Shown: piece after piece, positions 1-10,262 of the stretch
Layout of the letters: every line of letters begins with the position of its first letter
How positions within the stretch are numbered: position 1 is the stretch's first letter
From: Pleurotus ostreatus/Saccharomyces cerevisiae fusant
Taxonomy: Eukaryota; Opisthokonta
DNA: 18,203 bases
NCBI GenBank assembly: GCA_024196135.1
Contig: JAMQCK010000657.1
Span: 1-18,203, forward strand
Direction: 5' to 3'
Notes under the pieces: model-generated
Databases searched by the model: none
Told to the model about the DNA's origin: nothing
What the model saw: the letters and a program-made list of their open reading frames with translations, nothing else
Translations under genes and position numbers: made by a program

Positions 1-48
1 TGCCGTCATTTGATCGTTCGAAGTAGTATTGCAGTAGGTAGCGCACGC

Positions 49-1357
49 CTACGCATCCGTGAAGGTAATCTCATGGCAGACAGAGCCCTCGCCAGAGTGA
101 CCCGAGCAGCCCAAGACCGTGCCGTCGTCCTTGGCGAACAGACCTGGCCACGAAGACTGGATGCCGGACACCTCGGTCTTATGGCCCCATTCGCCGCCAG
201 GCGTGTTCGTCATGATCTTGAAAGACGCGCCGACGTCGGGCCAACCGGTCTGCGTCGCGTCCTCGTCGGTCATAAAGGAGGCGACGAGCGTCCCCTGGGA
301 GGTCGTGACGATCTGCGGCGCGCCGGCTACAGCAACATGAGCACGCAAACTCGAGTCTGAGGAACAATATTCTCACCATTCCTGCTCGTATCCGCGGGCC
401 CGTAGACCAGGCTGCGGTTGTCCCAGTTTGCGCCATCGTCAGTGGAGGTGACGCTCTTGACCCAGAACTTGCCGTTTCGCGCCTCAGTCGTCTCGAAGAT
501 GCAGATTATGCCACCATCGTATTCTGAATGACCAGGTCAATAATCAAGGAATAGATGAATACTCGAATGGGCACTTACCAGCGACGCCAGGCATACCATC
601 ACGTCCAGTAGTGGTCGCGCCGGCAACCGTGCTCGGGTTGCCCCAGCTCTGACCACCGTCCGTAGAGGTCTGCATCAGGATGTCCTGGTCGTCATTGTTG
701 TTCTCGCTGGCATAGTAAACCTGCAGCGTCTGACCGTCCGCCGCAAGACGCAAGAAGGGTTCCTGAAAATGCGCCCGTCAGTGGTCTGTTCAGTGCGTGG
801 CATCGCCTCAATAGACTCTGTTAGAGATATTCTATTGCATCCATTCGACTCACCCAAATGCCGTTCTTTCTGTCCGTCGCCGCCGCACGCTCAGCAATCT
901 GCGTCAGGAACTCCCAATTCGCACCACCGTCCCTCGAGAGGCTCGCGGTAATGCGGTAGTACGTCGGGTTCCTGTTCGCGTCCAGGTCGTGGTTGCGGTA
1001 CGCCGCCACGACCGCGCCGTCCGCGCGCTGCAGGAGGAACGCATTGTCGAGATCGCCCGACGCCTCGGCAATGCTACCTAGCGCAGAGAACGTCTTCGCG
1101 CCGTCCGTCGAGCGCGAGACCGTGAGCTGGCGCACGCCGTTGTTCGTTGTCGCGTACGTCCCGAGGAAGGTGCCGTCAGAGAGCTGCGCGAGGCGCGGGT
1201 ACGCGCCGTCCGCGTTGGGCGAGATATCGATCGACGCGCCGTTCACGTGCGGGACGAGGGGCGGCGCGCGCGCCGCCAGGGGCGACGCGTACGCCGTGAG
1301 CGCGCACGACGCCGCGCAGAAGAGGGACACAACGCGCCAGAGTGAGGGGTACGCCAT
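49..1357 (-). CDS. Secreted sialidase-fold glycoside hydrolase, GH93 exo-arabinanase-like (4 exons)
   Basis: Exons on the minus strand are 1357-854, 762-579, 523-377 and 326-49; introns are 91, 55 and 50 bp, all GT...AG. They join to 1113 nt (370 aa plus TAG). The N-terminus (MAYPSLWRVVSLFCAASCALTAYA) looks like a signal peptide. Four Asp-box motifs (S-x-D-x-G-x-x-W/F) lie near residues 83-90, 141-148, 201-208 and 256-263, which marks a BNR/sialidase six-bladed propeller. The joined NGIW-EPFL stretch puts a glutamate at 169 and the IICIFE stretch another at 240. From memory, the Fusarium GH93 exo-1,5-alpha-L-arabinanase uses Glu170 and Glu242 and has a similar length, so release of arabinobiose from arabinan outside the cell is the best guess. 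A plain BNR/sialidase-like hydrolase is the alternative. The start at 1357 is chosen because it begins the signal peptide and lies about 70 bp from a TATA box. A reading-frame extension upstream to 1609 is rejected. Confidence 0.75.
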
Positions 1358-2067
1358 CGGGACGTGATGGAGAAGGGGCTGAATAAGGAGTGAGATTGAG
1401 GGAAAAAGGGACAAGGCCCTGAGCTCACTTTTATATTGTACGCTGACTGGGCGGGCACCATGGGGAGGGAGCTCGGTGCGAATCGAGGGTGCGCTGCATT
1501 GCGCAGCGGCCGCGGAGCGCGCTGGCCGCCCTGGCGCCGACTGGGGACGAGAGGCGGCTTGTTGCGAGCGCCACGGTAGTTTCAAAGAAGGTGAGCATGG
1601 GGACAGCATGGAAGCAATGAATTGGAGTGAATGTCGTCAACGAAGATCAGGGCCGAGGCGCTCGAGTTCTGAATGGTAAGTCATCAAGAGGTCAAGAGGA
1701 CAGCTACGGCGCCCTCGACGGTCACTCGAGGGAAGGTCCAAACGACCTCGGTAGCCCGTCTGACAGGAACGTGCTCAACGTAACTCGAGGTTCGGAGCTC
1801 GCTGGTCACTGGTCTCCATGACAGGCGCGAGCGCTGGACGCTGTGCACAGCGTCAATGAATAGCCACGGCACTGCGTTCAGTTTTGCAAACACTTAAAGG
1901 GAATGATGATCAGGGATAAGAGCTATCGCCGAAATTGGGCTTTATGGCCACTCATCAAGTAGAACAAAGGAAATCAACACCGATGTTGCCGTATATGGAA
2001 GTATATTGGTCCTGCGCTTTCTCGCGGGAAGTCCTACATTGAAAGTAAGCAGCATATGGCGACACAC
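1358..2067. other. Intergenic: promoter of the hydrolase and 3' side of the NKAP-like gene
   Basis: This 710-bp stretch lies between the start of the hydrolase and the stop of the NKAP-like gene, both on the minus strand. Apart from the TATA box I see no gene. Open frames here are short, mutually overlapping and resemble nothing I know. Confidence 0.6.
1428..1435 (-). promoter_or_regulatory. TATA box of the sialidase-fold hydrolase gene
   Basis: The minus strand reads TATAAAAG here, about 71-78 bp before the ATG at 1357. That spacing leaves room for a start site some 30 bp downstream and a leader of about 40 nt, as is common for strongly expressed fungal secreted enzymes. It is seen in sequence only; the transcription start is inferred. 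Confidence 0.6.
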
Positions 2068-3516
2068 CTACGGCCCGTCCGTCGCTGCGCCCGCTCCCTT
2101 CAGCTTCTCCCTAACCAGCTCGCCAAACTCATCCCTGAGAATCGCCTCCCGCCGCTCGCGCTCCTCCTTCTGCAACTTCAGGATCCCGCGCTTCTCCTCC
2201 GCGCTGATGACCTGGTTCTCCTTGCGCATCCGGACCGCGTTCATGCGCCGGTGGCGGCTGCCGCTCATCACGTAGCCCGCGTCCTCGTACTTGGCGATCT
2301 CGTCGCTCGTGAGGCCGATCTCGCCACGACGCGGTATGCGCGCGTTGACGCCGTCCTCATCCTGGAGGAAGGCGGCCATGGCGGCGCCTTCGCCGCGGAG
2401 GAGTTGCCCACCGTAGGCGCGTTCGCCACCGCGACGGCCACTCGCGTTGGCGGAGGGAGCAGGGAGGGGGCCGAACTCTTCTTCGTCTTCGTCTCCTGAA
2501 GCAGGCTCCGTGGTGGGTGGCCGTGGCGGTGGAGGAGCAGGAACAAAGGGCCCAGCAGTTTTCTTCTCCACCCAGTCCACCTCCTCGAGAGTCGGGCTAC
2601 GCGTGTGCCTCGACCGCTTGTGCGACCGGCGCTCGTCATCGCTGCTGTCAGGAGAGCGCGTACGATGGCTGCGACGCTTCCGGTAACGGCGCTCCTCCTC
2701 GTCGCTATCGTACTTGCTCTTGCTTTTGTGCCGTCTGTCGACCGACTCAGAGCGGTCGCGACGGCTCTTATGACGGCTATGGCGGCGACGTCGGCGGTCC
2801 TCTTCGGAGTCGCTTTCAGTAGACGTACTCCTAGCACGCCAATGCTTTTTGTGCTCTTTGCGACGCCGTTCCTCCTCCTCGCTATCTGAGTCGTCGTGCT
2901 TACGCCGATGCTTGCGATGCTTGCTCTTCCGACTGGGCGAGCGCTCGGGAACATAAGGGGCTTTGGGGGATGGCGGCCATGGATCGGCCTTAGCTTCCTC
3001 CCGCTGCAAGCGCCGGCTCTCGAGATAGTCACCGCCACCGTTGGCAGGACCATAACGCCCCGGTCCGTAGCCGCGGGGAGGGGGAGGAGGCATGGTGCGG
3101 GGCACATTGCTCGGAGGTCGAGGGAAATCGGCGTAGGAAGGACTCGCACGCCGCCTACCACGATCGGGGCTGTCGCGTCGTTGGTGAGGGGGTGTACGCC
3201 GATCCGCCGACCGCGACCGACGGCGAGGTGACCGCCTGTCCCTAGAGTCGTTACAACGTCCCCTAGAGTCGTCACGGCCTCTTCTGTCCTCGTCGCGTCC
3301 GCGGCTGTCGTTTCTCCGTTCCCTACTATCTCGTCTGCCGTGCCTAGGTCCGTAGCCGGTCGCTTGTGAGGGCGGCCCCGGGCTCGGGACATCAATGGCA
3401 AAGTCGCTGCTGGAGCCATGAGTGGGTCCAGCAGGCCCGCTGTCGTTTCGCCTAGGCTGCGCTGCGCTCACACCGCCCTGGATAAGTCCCAGACGGGAAG
3501 GATGGATAGTGGCCAT
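2068..3516 (-). CDS. NKAP: NKAP-like nuclear RNA-processing protein, SR-rich
   Basis: This is a single-exon frame of 482 aa. The N-terminus (about residues 1-60) is low in structure. Residues from about 55 to 330 are rich in Arg-Ser, Arg-Asp and Lys-His runs, as in splicing-associated proteins. A short acidic patch ([12 protein letters not shown]) follows. Residues about 367-472 match the conserved C-terminal NKAP/SynMuv domain, with the hallmark stretches [34 protein letters not shown] and [15 protein letters not shown] proteins act in the nucleus on chromatin-linked repression and pre-mRNA splicing. That role is family knowledge; the domain is directly visible. I see no break or missing key block. 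The start at 3516 gives the longest frame, and no alternative start lies near it. The gene is divergent from the DUF6699 gene at 4166. Confidence 0.9.
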   Translation of the reverse strand: MATIHPSRLGLIQGGVSAAQPRRNDSGPAGPTHGSSSDFAIDVPSPGPPSQATGYGPRHGRRDSRERRNDSRGRDEDRRGRDDSRGRCNDSRDRRSPRRRSRSADRRTPPHQRRDSPDRGRRRASPSYADFPRPPSNVPRTMPPPPPRGYGPGRYGPANGGGDYLESRRLQREEAKADPWPPSPKAPYVPERSPSRKSKHRKHRRKHDDSDSEEEERRRKEHKKHWRARSTSTESDSEEDRRRRRHSRHKSRRDRSESVDRRHKSKSKYDSDEEERRYRKRRSHRTRSPDSSDDERRSHKRSRHTRSPTLEEVDWVEKKTAGPFVPAPPPPRPPTTEPASGDEDEEEFGPLPAPSANASGRRGGERAYGGQLLRGEGAAMAAFLQDEDGVNARIPRRGEIGLTSDEIAKYEDAGYVMSGSRHRRMNAVRMRKENQVISAEEKRGILKLQKEERERREAILRDEFGELVREKLKGAGAATDGP

Positions 3517-4165
3517 GAGTGAGCCTATCTGTCGTCCTGCGTATCTGTGTTGGGAAAGATATGCTGCGGTGCTGTCGACGACAAGGTCGAGCCCGACGTC
3601 GATGGATGAGGGCGAGACGCGAGCTCTTCAATGATGATCGCGTGGCAGTCCAAGCGCGGGAATCCTGCACGTGATTATGCCGGCCCTTGTCCACAACTCT
3701 CATGTCAACTCGAATCATAGAGATTCGTTCCTTTATCGGGCCAGAAATACGAGAGGTATGTCCGAGGGCACTTTTTCTTCCTTTTTCATGCGCTTGAATG
3801 ATGGAAGTCACTTCGACGCAGTCTTTCATGCATGAACTTACCCAACAGTCACACTGAACTATGATTCTGGCTGGCAGGACAAAGCTCTTGTATCAGCACG
3901 CTGGGCTTCCAGAGAATTTATGGACATTTGTATCTATGGGCGGCGAAAGAGCGTCTGCTTTTGTTTTCTGCTCACCATGATTTCACCCAGAAGCACATCG
4001 CAAGCAGCAGGTCCCCAACTCGTGTTGATCCTGCTGAATGCAGACACCCACAAGACGGTGATCTACGGTCCGTGAGCACGCTACGGCGAAGCTGACCCCC
4101 ACGATGATAAGAACATATGGTAGGCCAGCGCTCACCGAGCTTGACAAGCGCCTACTCATCTTGTC
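3517..4165. promoter_or_regulatory. Shared upstream region of divergent NKAP-like and DUF6699 genes
   Basis: 649 bp separate two divergent start codons, so both promoters should lie here. I found no clear TATA box for either gene and no coding frame worth calling. Its role is inferred from position only. Confidence 0.4.
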
Positions 4166-4942
4166 ATGCAATCGCCCCGCCATGTACAATTCGCCCTCGG
4201 TAGGAACACCTACCATTCTCCTCCGGGATCGATGAGCTCTTCTTCAAGCTCTTCTTCCTCCACTCTCTCAGTATCCAGTGCCTCATCATCTTCTACATCC
4301 TCGTCGTCGACGCTGTCCCCTCCACTAGAAGAGACAATTCTTGAGCAGGCGCCTAAGCCTGTTATCTACAACGTCACTCTACCCTCGCCCATAATCATCC
4401 AATTCCCTGCACCTGCTCCCCAACCCTCACCAGCACTCACTCGCGTCGCCCACCCTCTCCTCGCCTGGAAGTCTCGCTGTCGACAAATGATCTACGATAT
4501 TCGCAAGCCGCCGTCGACGGCGCATAGCCTTTCACCCGGCGCTCTCCAGCGCGCATTCACCGAGCCCGCAACCCTGACGCCTTGCGCAACCATATCCATC
4601 GTCACGCCACACTTCCCCGGAGCCATGCACGTATATCCAGGCGCGCCCACCACTCATCCCTTCGTCACCGTCCACGATGTCCTGCGCTCCATATACGAGG
4701 AGCTCCAGCGACCAGCCTCGCGCACCGAATATCGCGCATGGCTCCCTACGAAGCGGTTGCGGCGCCAGGCGTCGAAGGCGTACGAGCGACGATGTCGCGA
4801 CACGGACGCCTATGGGTCGTGGCTAATTTCTGAACGGGCGCAGGGTCTCAAAAGGGTGGATTTTCTGCCGGAGTTCATGTTCCAGGGCCTTGAGTCGAAA
4901 TCGGGAGACGCGTCGAATGTGTGGTGGCTGCATACTTGTTGA
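4166..4942 (+). CDS. DUF6699 domain protein with serine-rich N-terminus (copy 1)
   Basis: This single-exon gene encodes 258 aa. The N-terminus has a V-x-F motif (HVQFA, residues 6-10) followed by NTYHSPP, which I recall as a common opening of DUF6699 proteins and which supports this start. Residues 22-49 are almost pure Ser with a few Thr, Ala, Leu and Val. A proline-rich linker (about 70-95) leads to the DUF6699 domain at about 96-256. Its recognisable blocks are HPLLAWKS, MIYDIRKPPSTA, FVTVHDVLRSIYEELQRP, SRTEYRAW and KRVDFL....F.GL. The function of this family is unknown to me; the proteins are small, soluble and often multicopy in agaricomycetes. The gene converges on the Lon gene with 297 bp between the stops. 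A second family member is at 12800. Confidence 0.85.
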   Translation: MQSPRHVQFALGRNTYHSPPGSMSSSSSSSSSTLSVSSASSSSTSSSSTLSPPLEETILEQAPKPVIYNVTLPSPIIIQFPAPAPQPSPALTRVAHPLLAWKSRCRQMIYDIRKPPSTAHSLSPGALQRAFTEPATLTPCATISIVTPHFPGAMHVYPGAPTTHPFVTVHDVLRSIYEELQRPASRTEYRAWLPTKRLRRQASKAYERRCRDTDAYGSWLISERAQGLKRVDFLPEFMFQGLESKSGDASNVWWLHTC

Positions 4943-5239
4943 ACTTGCGTATGCTACGCGACCCACGAGGATGGTTATTGGAGGGCTTCCAAATCCTTTT
5001 CCGCCTTCTCTTGTTTCTCCTTCCGCAGGGGTCCAGATTTTATTGGGAACCGGAATGATATTTGTACATTGGAGCAGGGGATATCCTAGAAGTACACTTG
5101 AACTCGTTATAGACATGAGGTATCGTCAATGAACATAAGTATCGTCAGCAGTCCCTATACACGGGAGGCCCTTCATTGACCTCCCATATAGTCCGTATTT
5201 CCGCCCCAACCTCCCCGTGCTATACGCAAAGCTTCCGCT

Positions 5240-8200
5240 TTACATCCGACTCTCCATGAGCGGCAGCTGCACATCCCGGCGCCACGCGAGCTTCCTCTCG
5301 CCGAACGCGGCGTCGAGCGCCTCGCGCACCGTACGGACGAACACGAACTCCATCTCGTTGCGGATCTCGGCGGCGACGTCGTGCTCGACGTCCTTGCGGT
5401 TCGCGCAGGGGAGAATGACGCGCGTGATGCCCGCACGGTGGGCGCCAAGTACCTTCTCCTTGATCCCGCCGACAGGGGTGACACGGCCGCGGAGGGTGAT
5501 CTGGAGATTTGTTGGTTAAAGGGGCAGAAGAGGGTACAAGGTCATACTCACTTCTCCCGTCATCGCGACATGCGTCGGCACCGTGAGGCCCGTGAGCAGC
5601 GACACCAGCGCACAGGTCATCGCCGTCCCCGCGCTCGGCCCATCCTTCTTCTGCGCCCCCGCGGGCAGATGCAGGTGCACATCAATGACCGACGGATGCC
5701 GCAACGGGTCCTGCGACCGCGTATCCGTCATCCCCAAATCATACGCGTGCCGCTTCACGAACGTCAGCGCCAGCTCCGCGCTCTCGCGAATCACGTCGCC
5801 CAGGCTGCCCGTCGTCTTCAGCGCGCCGCTGCCCGGGACGGATGTGCTCTCGATGGGCATGATCCCACCCTCGCCCTGGCCGGTGACGACGAGGCCGTAG
5901 ACGACGCCCGGGCGGGCCTCGCGCTCGCGTTCCTCCTCGTAACGCGGGATGCCGAGAATGGCCTCGAGTTCGTGCTCCTCGACGACGGGGTTGTAGGGGC
6001 GGGAGGAGGACTGGGCGGACGCAGCATCCTCGTTATGCTCGGCCCACTCGACGGCCTTGTACCGCACGACAGAGCCGATGGCACGCTCGAGGCTACGCAC
6101 GCCGGCTTCGCGAGTGTACTTGGTGACGATGGTGAGGAGAGCGGGTTCGGTGATGATGACCTTGGGGCCCTCAACCTTCACAACCGTGGAGTCTGCCTTG
6201 ACGAGCTGCGTGTCTGAGTTGCCAAGCTGGGCACCCGCCTGCGCAAGTTGCGCGTCCTTGCTCTCCGCCGTAGCCGGCTCCTGCTCGAGGGCGCATGCAC
6301 GGATCTGCTTGGGAATCAAGTACCGGCGAGCGATCGACATCTTCTCGTCGTATGTGTAGCCCGACAGCCGGACGACCTCGCAACGGTCGAGCAAGGGGCC
6401 CGACATGGTGTCCAGTGAGTTCGCGGTCAAGATGAACAGGATACGCGAGAGGTCAACGGGGACGGATAGATAGTGGTCCTAGAAGGCACAATTAGATAAA
6501 GAAAGATCGAGAAAGAATTGCTCTGGCTCACATTAAATGAGTGGTTCTGCTCCGGGTCGAGGACTTCAAGCAACGCGGCTGACGGGTCACCGTGGAAATT
6601 GGACGCTCCCAGCTTATCGACCTCATCCCTAAAAGCACGTTAGTGACAGACTTCGCCATCGCATCCACAAGACATACAAAAGCATCACGAAATCCGGGCG
6701 TCCCGCCTTCCTCAAAGCCTGCACAATCAGGCCCGGCGCGCTGGCCACATACGTCCTCCGATGCCCGCGAATCTCCGCCTCATCCCGCACGCCACCCAGC
6801 GATATCCGCTGGAACGGCAGATCCAATGCGCGCGCCACCGACTGCCCCAAGCTCGTCTTCCCCGTCCCCGGCGGGCCGACGAATAGCAAGATGGGCGGCT
6901 TGGCAACATTTGTGCGCGGTGGAGCCTTGCTCGACGCCGACTTGTTGACGCTCGGGTCGTACGAGACGACGGCGCTAGAGGTGGCGGTGGGCGAGGGCGG
7001 GATCTGCGCGGCGAGCTCGCGCAGCCGGACGACGGCGAGGTACTCGATGATGCGCTTCTTGATGTTATCGAGGCCAAAGTGATCTTGGTCGAGCTGCTCG
7101 CGCGCGCTGGCGAGGAAGGCGCGAGTGCGGACGCGTGCGGGCGCCTCAGTACGCGCGACGGTCGACGGCCATGGTAGCGCTGTAAGCCACTCGAGCTGCG
7201 TGTTGTATTAGCATCACCGTCGATCGCGGACTCAAAACGATATAGCAAATGCAAACGATGTGGCGAACGCAAAACGACAACAAGACGATTGATAGACGCA
7301 GAAGAAAAGAAGTCAGGGATACCCACATAAGAGCGTATAACCCCATTCTCCACGCTTCCCTGAGGGATGCGCTTGAGGCGCTTCCACTCGCGGGCGCCCA
7401 TCTTGCGCTCCTCGGACCCGGGTGCCATGGCTTCTATCTTGCGCTTGAGGTCCGACATGTCGTCGGCGTCCGCCTGCTCGTTGTCGTCGAGCTCGGAGGG
7501 CGGCGCATCAGAGTTAGGCGAGGTCGGCGAAGAGGGGCCATCGTTGCGCAGTGTTTGCAACTCGCGCTGGATGGCGGCGAGCTGTTGCCGGAGGAAGAAC
7601 TCCTTCTGCTGCTTCGACAGCGACTCGTCGATGGATGAGGATATCTTGCGCGACACCTCGGATATGGAAGAAATCTTCGAGAAGACCTGCGCGGCGTGCT
7701 CCAGGCGCTCGTTGATGTCAAACAATCCTAGCATGGCTAAGCGAGGAGTGAATACCGAGCATGCTGTAGGCAGAGTGTCACGCACCGAACTTGTCATCGT
7801 AGTCCGTGTTCATACTCCCCATGAGCAGATCCGCCATCCACGGCGTCTTGGGGTCCGGTGCGGCTTCGAGCACGCTCGCCATCTTGGCATACGTCTCTCT
7901 CTTCGCGTGCGCCTTCGCCGTACGCGCGAGACCGTCCAGCAGCCGTAGGGCGCTCGTGCGGAACCTGTCCACCGAAGCGCTCTTCGGCACCTTATTCGTC
8001 GCGACTTCGTACTCCACGGGATGTGCGCAGAGATCGGGTGGCGAGGACCTCGGACCAGCCGGTAAGCGGACGCGAGAGAGGCCGTGCAGAGCGACGAGGT
8101 ATGGGTCCTTCGCATTCCGCGAAGTAGGCTTGACGAGGCGAAGTACGCGCGCGCACGTCCCGACCTCTGCGAGCGATTGCGCTTCGTTGTCGACTACCGG

Positions 8201-8350
8201 CACGGCAGCAATGATCGGAAGCGAGTCGGACTCGCTGATGAGCCCAAGGAGCGCCTCGCCGAGCTCGGTGCTGATGGGGAGCGAGAGCCGGGATGCGGGG
8301 AGGAGGATAAGGGGGTGGGGGAGGGGGATGACGGGCAGCCTGGCAGTCAT
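5240..8350 (-). CDS. LONP2: Peroxisomal-type ATP-dependent Lon protease with C-terminal SRM (6 exons)
   Basis: Minus-strand exons are 8350-7786, 7736-7327, 7195-6678, 6628-6532, 6478-5552 and 5500-5240; introns are 49, 131, 49, 53 and 51 bp. They join to 925 aa plus TAA. The order is LON N-domain (about 5-215), a helical linker with the [15 protein letters not shown] signature, the AAA+ module and the protease domain. The AAA+ module has Walker A GPPGTGKT at 432-439, [20 protein letters not shown], and Walker B LLDEVDKLG near 497-505, joined across an intron. The protease domain has KDGPSAG with Ser812, and Lys855 in GGIKEKVL. These match E. coli Ser679 and Lys722, with the same 43-residue spacing. 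The last residues, ESRM, fit the peroxisomal PTS1 consensus, and no mitochondrial presequence is evident. Known role: removing misfolded or oxidised matrix proteins. The start at 8350 gives [18 protein letters not shown], like peroxisomal Lons; an in-frame ATG at 8416 is an alternative. Confidence 0.93.
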
Positions 8351-9590
8351 CGTTGGACGCGTCCTCGGGGTATGTACGCCTCGAGCAAAAGGAAGGACGG
8401 CGGTGGTTGGAAGCAAGAGGTGCTCGAAGCGAGCGGGGCCCGGTGTGGGGTACTTATTTCCGCGGCCGCTCAGAAGCGCGTGATTAAGACGCGGTCACTT
8501 GGCCGGCGTTCGAATCTGAGTAAAGCGCGAGGAGGGAGGGGTAGAACGCGTGGACGTTTGTCGTTATACTTGTCGCTATATTCCGCGCAGAGTTTGTGGA
8601 TGTAACTTTGTAAGTTCGGGACGAGGAGCGCGCCCGTGAGTGACCAACGCGCGCCCACAAAGTCACCTAAAGGGCTATGCGCCGCACGTGGTCTGCCCTT
8701 CGTACCAGGCCCATCGATGGTTCTGCTTGTCTCCTACAGCCCGCCTGCCCTCTTGAGGCATTAAAGATGGTGCCAAGTACCCTTCTTAATTCAAGCAAGT
8801 TGTTCATGAACTCAATTTTGCTTCAAGAAATATCTCCCTCAACCGTCTATTCCCCGCTCCTCTATCCTACAATCACCTCAAGAGGTCGTACCTGCATAAA
8901 CGCCTGCAATGTACGTGTTTGTAGGAAGGAAGCCTCGCTAGACCAGGTTGCCATGTTTATGGCGCCATACTCGCGACAAAGGCAAGCGACATGAATTGCA
9001 GGTGGGTCCTTGCGGTACCGGGGGTAGCGCCCTCCACCACGGCTTGTTCAATACGTGTGGCACGCGCTGCTGCACGCTACAGAGCCGCAGAAAAACATGC
9101 TGCAAGGCCGCAAGAGAAGACGTTACGGGTATATATACTTTGCGTACCCAGAGTCGGCCAAGCCGCTCGGGATATTCAGCCGTGACCAGGTTGGTAAGTA
9201 CCGCCGCCATGTTCGGAGGGGTAGAGGCAGTGCAAGCCTCAGTGCAGGCCCTGTATACCGAGTAGTAGAAGAGTAAACGGACGTACATGCTGCCTGTATG
9301 TTCATTGACGTTGCTCGTCTCCGTCGAGCAAGCGACGAAGTCGACGTAGTCCGGCAGGAGCGCAGGTCGCAATTGCCTCCCTCGGTACGTTGAAGCGTGT
9401 CCCTCAGACCGTACGCCCGAGATCACACTCCATCAAGCCCTCTATGACTTCGCGTCCGTAAAATCTGCCTGTACCCAAGAAGGGAAAGAACATTGCGCAC
9501 CAATGGGGATCATTATTTGCCCCCGCGAAGATATACTCCCGCGACGACAGAGCAGATCGCCGACTGCGATTTGCAGGAGCTGTGCTGAAG

Positions 9591-9632
9591 GTCCGAGGAG
9601 GATTACGAGGCCAGCAGGAGTAATCCTCGGAC
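9591..9632. repeat. Inverted repeat able to form a hairpin
   Basis: The left arm gtccgaggaggattac (9591-9606) pairs with the right arm gtaatcctcggac (9620-9632). The two are perfect complements apart from three extra bases (agg) in the left arm, and the loop is 13 bases. There is no U-run or adjacent gene to suggest a terminator, so its role is unknown. Confidence 0.65.
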
Positions 9633-10223
9633 GCCTCGGGGGGCCTGTAACTGGGCGGCCGTCGCAGCGTCGAGCGCTTGTACTGCTGGACTATATAGCA
9701 GTGAGCTCGTGCTGTTGCATTCAATGGGATAGTATCGACCTGAAAGGACTCGTGCTGCTTGCCGAGTCCATTGGTCTAGGGACTGAGCTCGCGAGCGCCT
9801 AGCTTGCTGCTTCACAAGCGCCGGTATCGTAAATGGTGTTGCGTGAGCAAGACGGCGGATTGGGTCCATACGAGCTATGTCTACGTCCATGGGACGTACT
9901 GTGCTCGTCGCTATTGGTCGTGATGCGCCGCCGCGTGCATCGATTATCGTGCGATGCTCGAACCAATTGAGCGCCCCGCAATGCCCTCGCCGACCAGTAG
10001 TCCGCCGCCGTACCTATTCACAGCACTGTTCCGCGGTGTTAGGCTTTGACAATCGTACTGGACTTCGAAAGCAACGCCAAAATAGACGCCACTGCTCGTC
10101 CGGACATTCAAAGCACGCAGAAAGGGACCTTCCTGTAGGTTCTGTATATCTTAATCAGCCTGTGTGCACCGCGATCGAGTGCAAAGGCGTACCTTGTCTT
10201 GACAAGGACGCGGTCTCTGTTCG

Positions 10224-10262
10224 GCGGTGTGACAGCGCACCGTTGAGCGGTGTAACAGCGCA
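10224..10262. repeat. Imperfect direct repeat, period 23
   Basis: The unit gcggtgtgacagcgca at 10224-10239 recurs as gcggtgtaacagcgca at 10247-10262, with 15 of 16 bases matching. It is a local duplication in the gene-free gap. Confidence 0.6.

Noticed and set aside
2268..3419. A 383-codon minus-strand frame overlapping the NKAP-like gene
   Set aside because: It is a shifted reading of the same Arg/Ser-rich repeats; the NKAP C-terminal domain is only in the other frame.
5381..6217. A 278-codon plus-strand frame opposite the Lon gene
   Set aside because: It is the antisense shadow of conserved Lon exons, whose motifs run through the opposite strand.
9125..9138. TATATATA-like sequence in the gap taken as a promoter
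   Set aside because: It is a near-palindromic AT run with no credible gene starting downstream on either strand.
8938..9426. A 162-codon minus-strand frame in the gap
   Set aside because: No recognisable motif, several overlapping frames of similar size on the other strand, and no supporting promoter or splice context.
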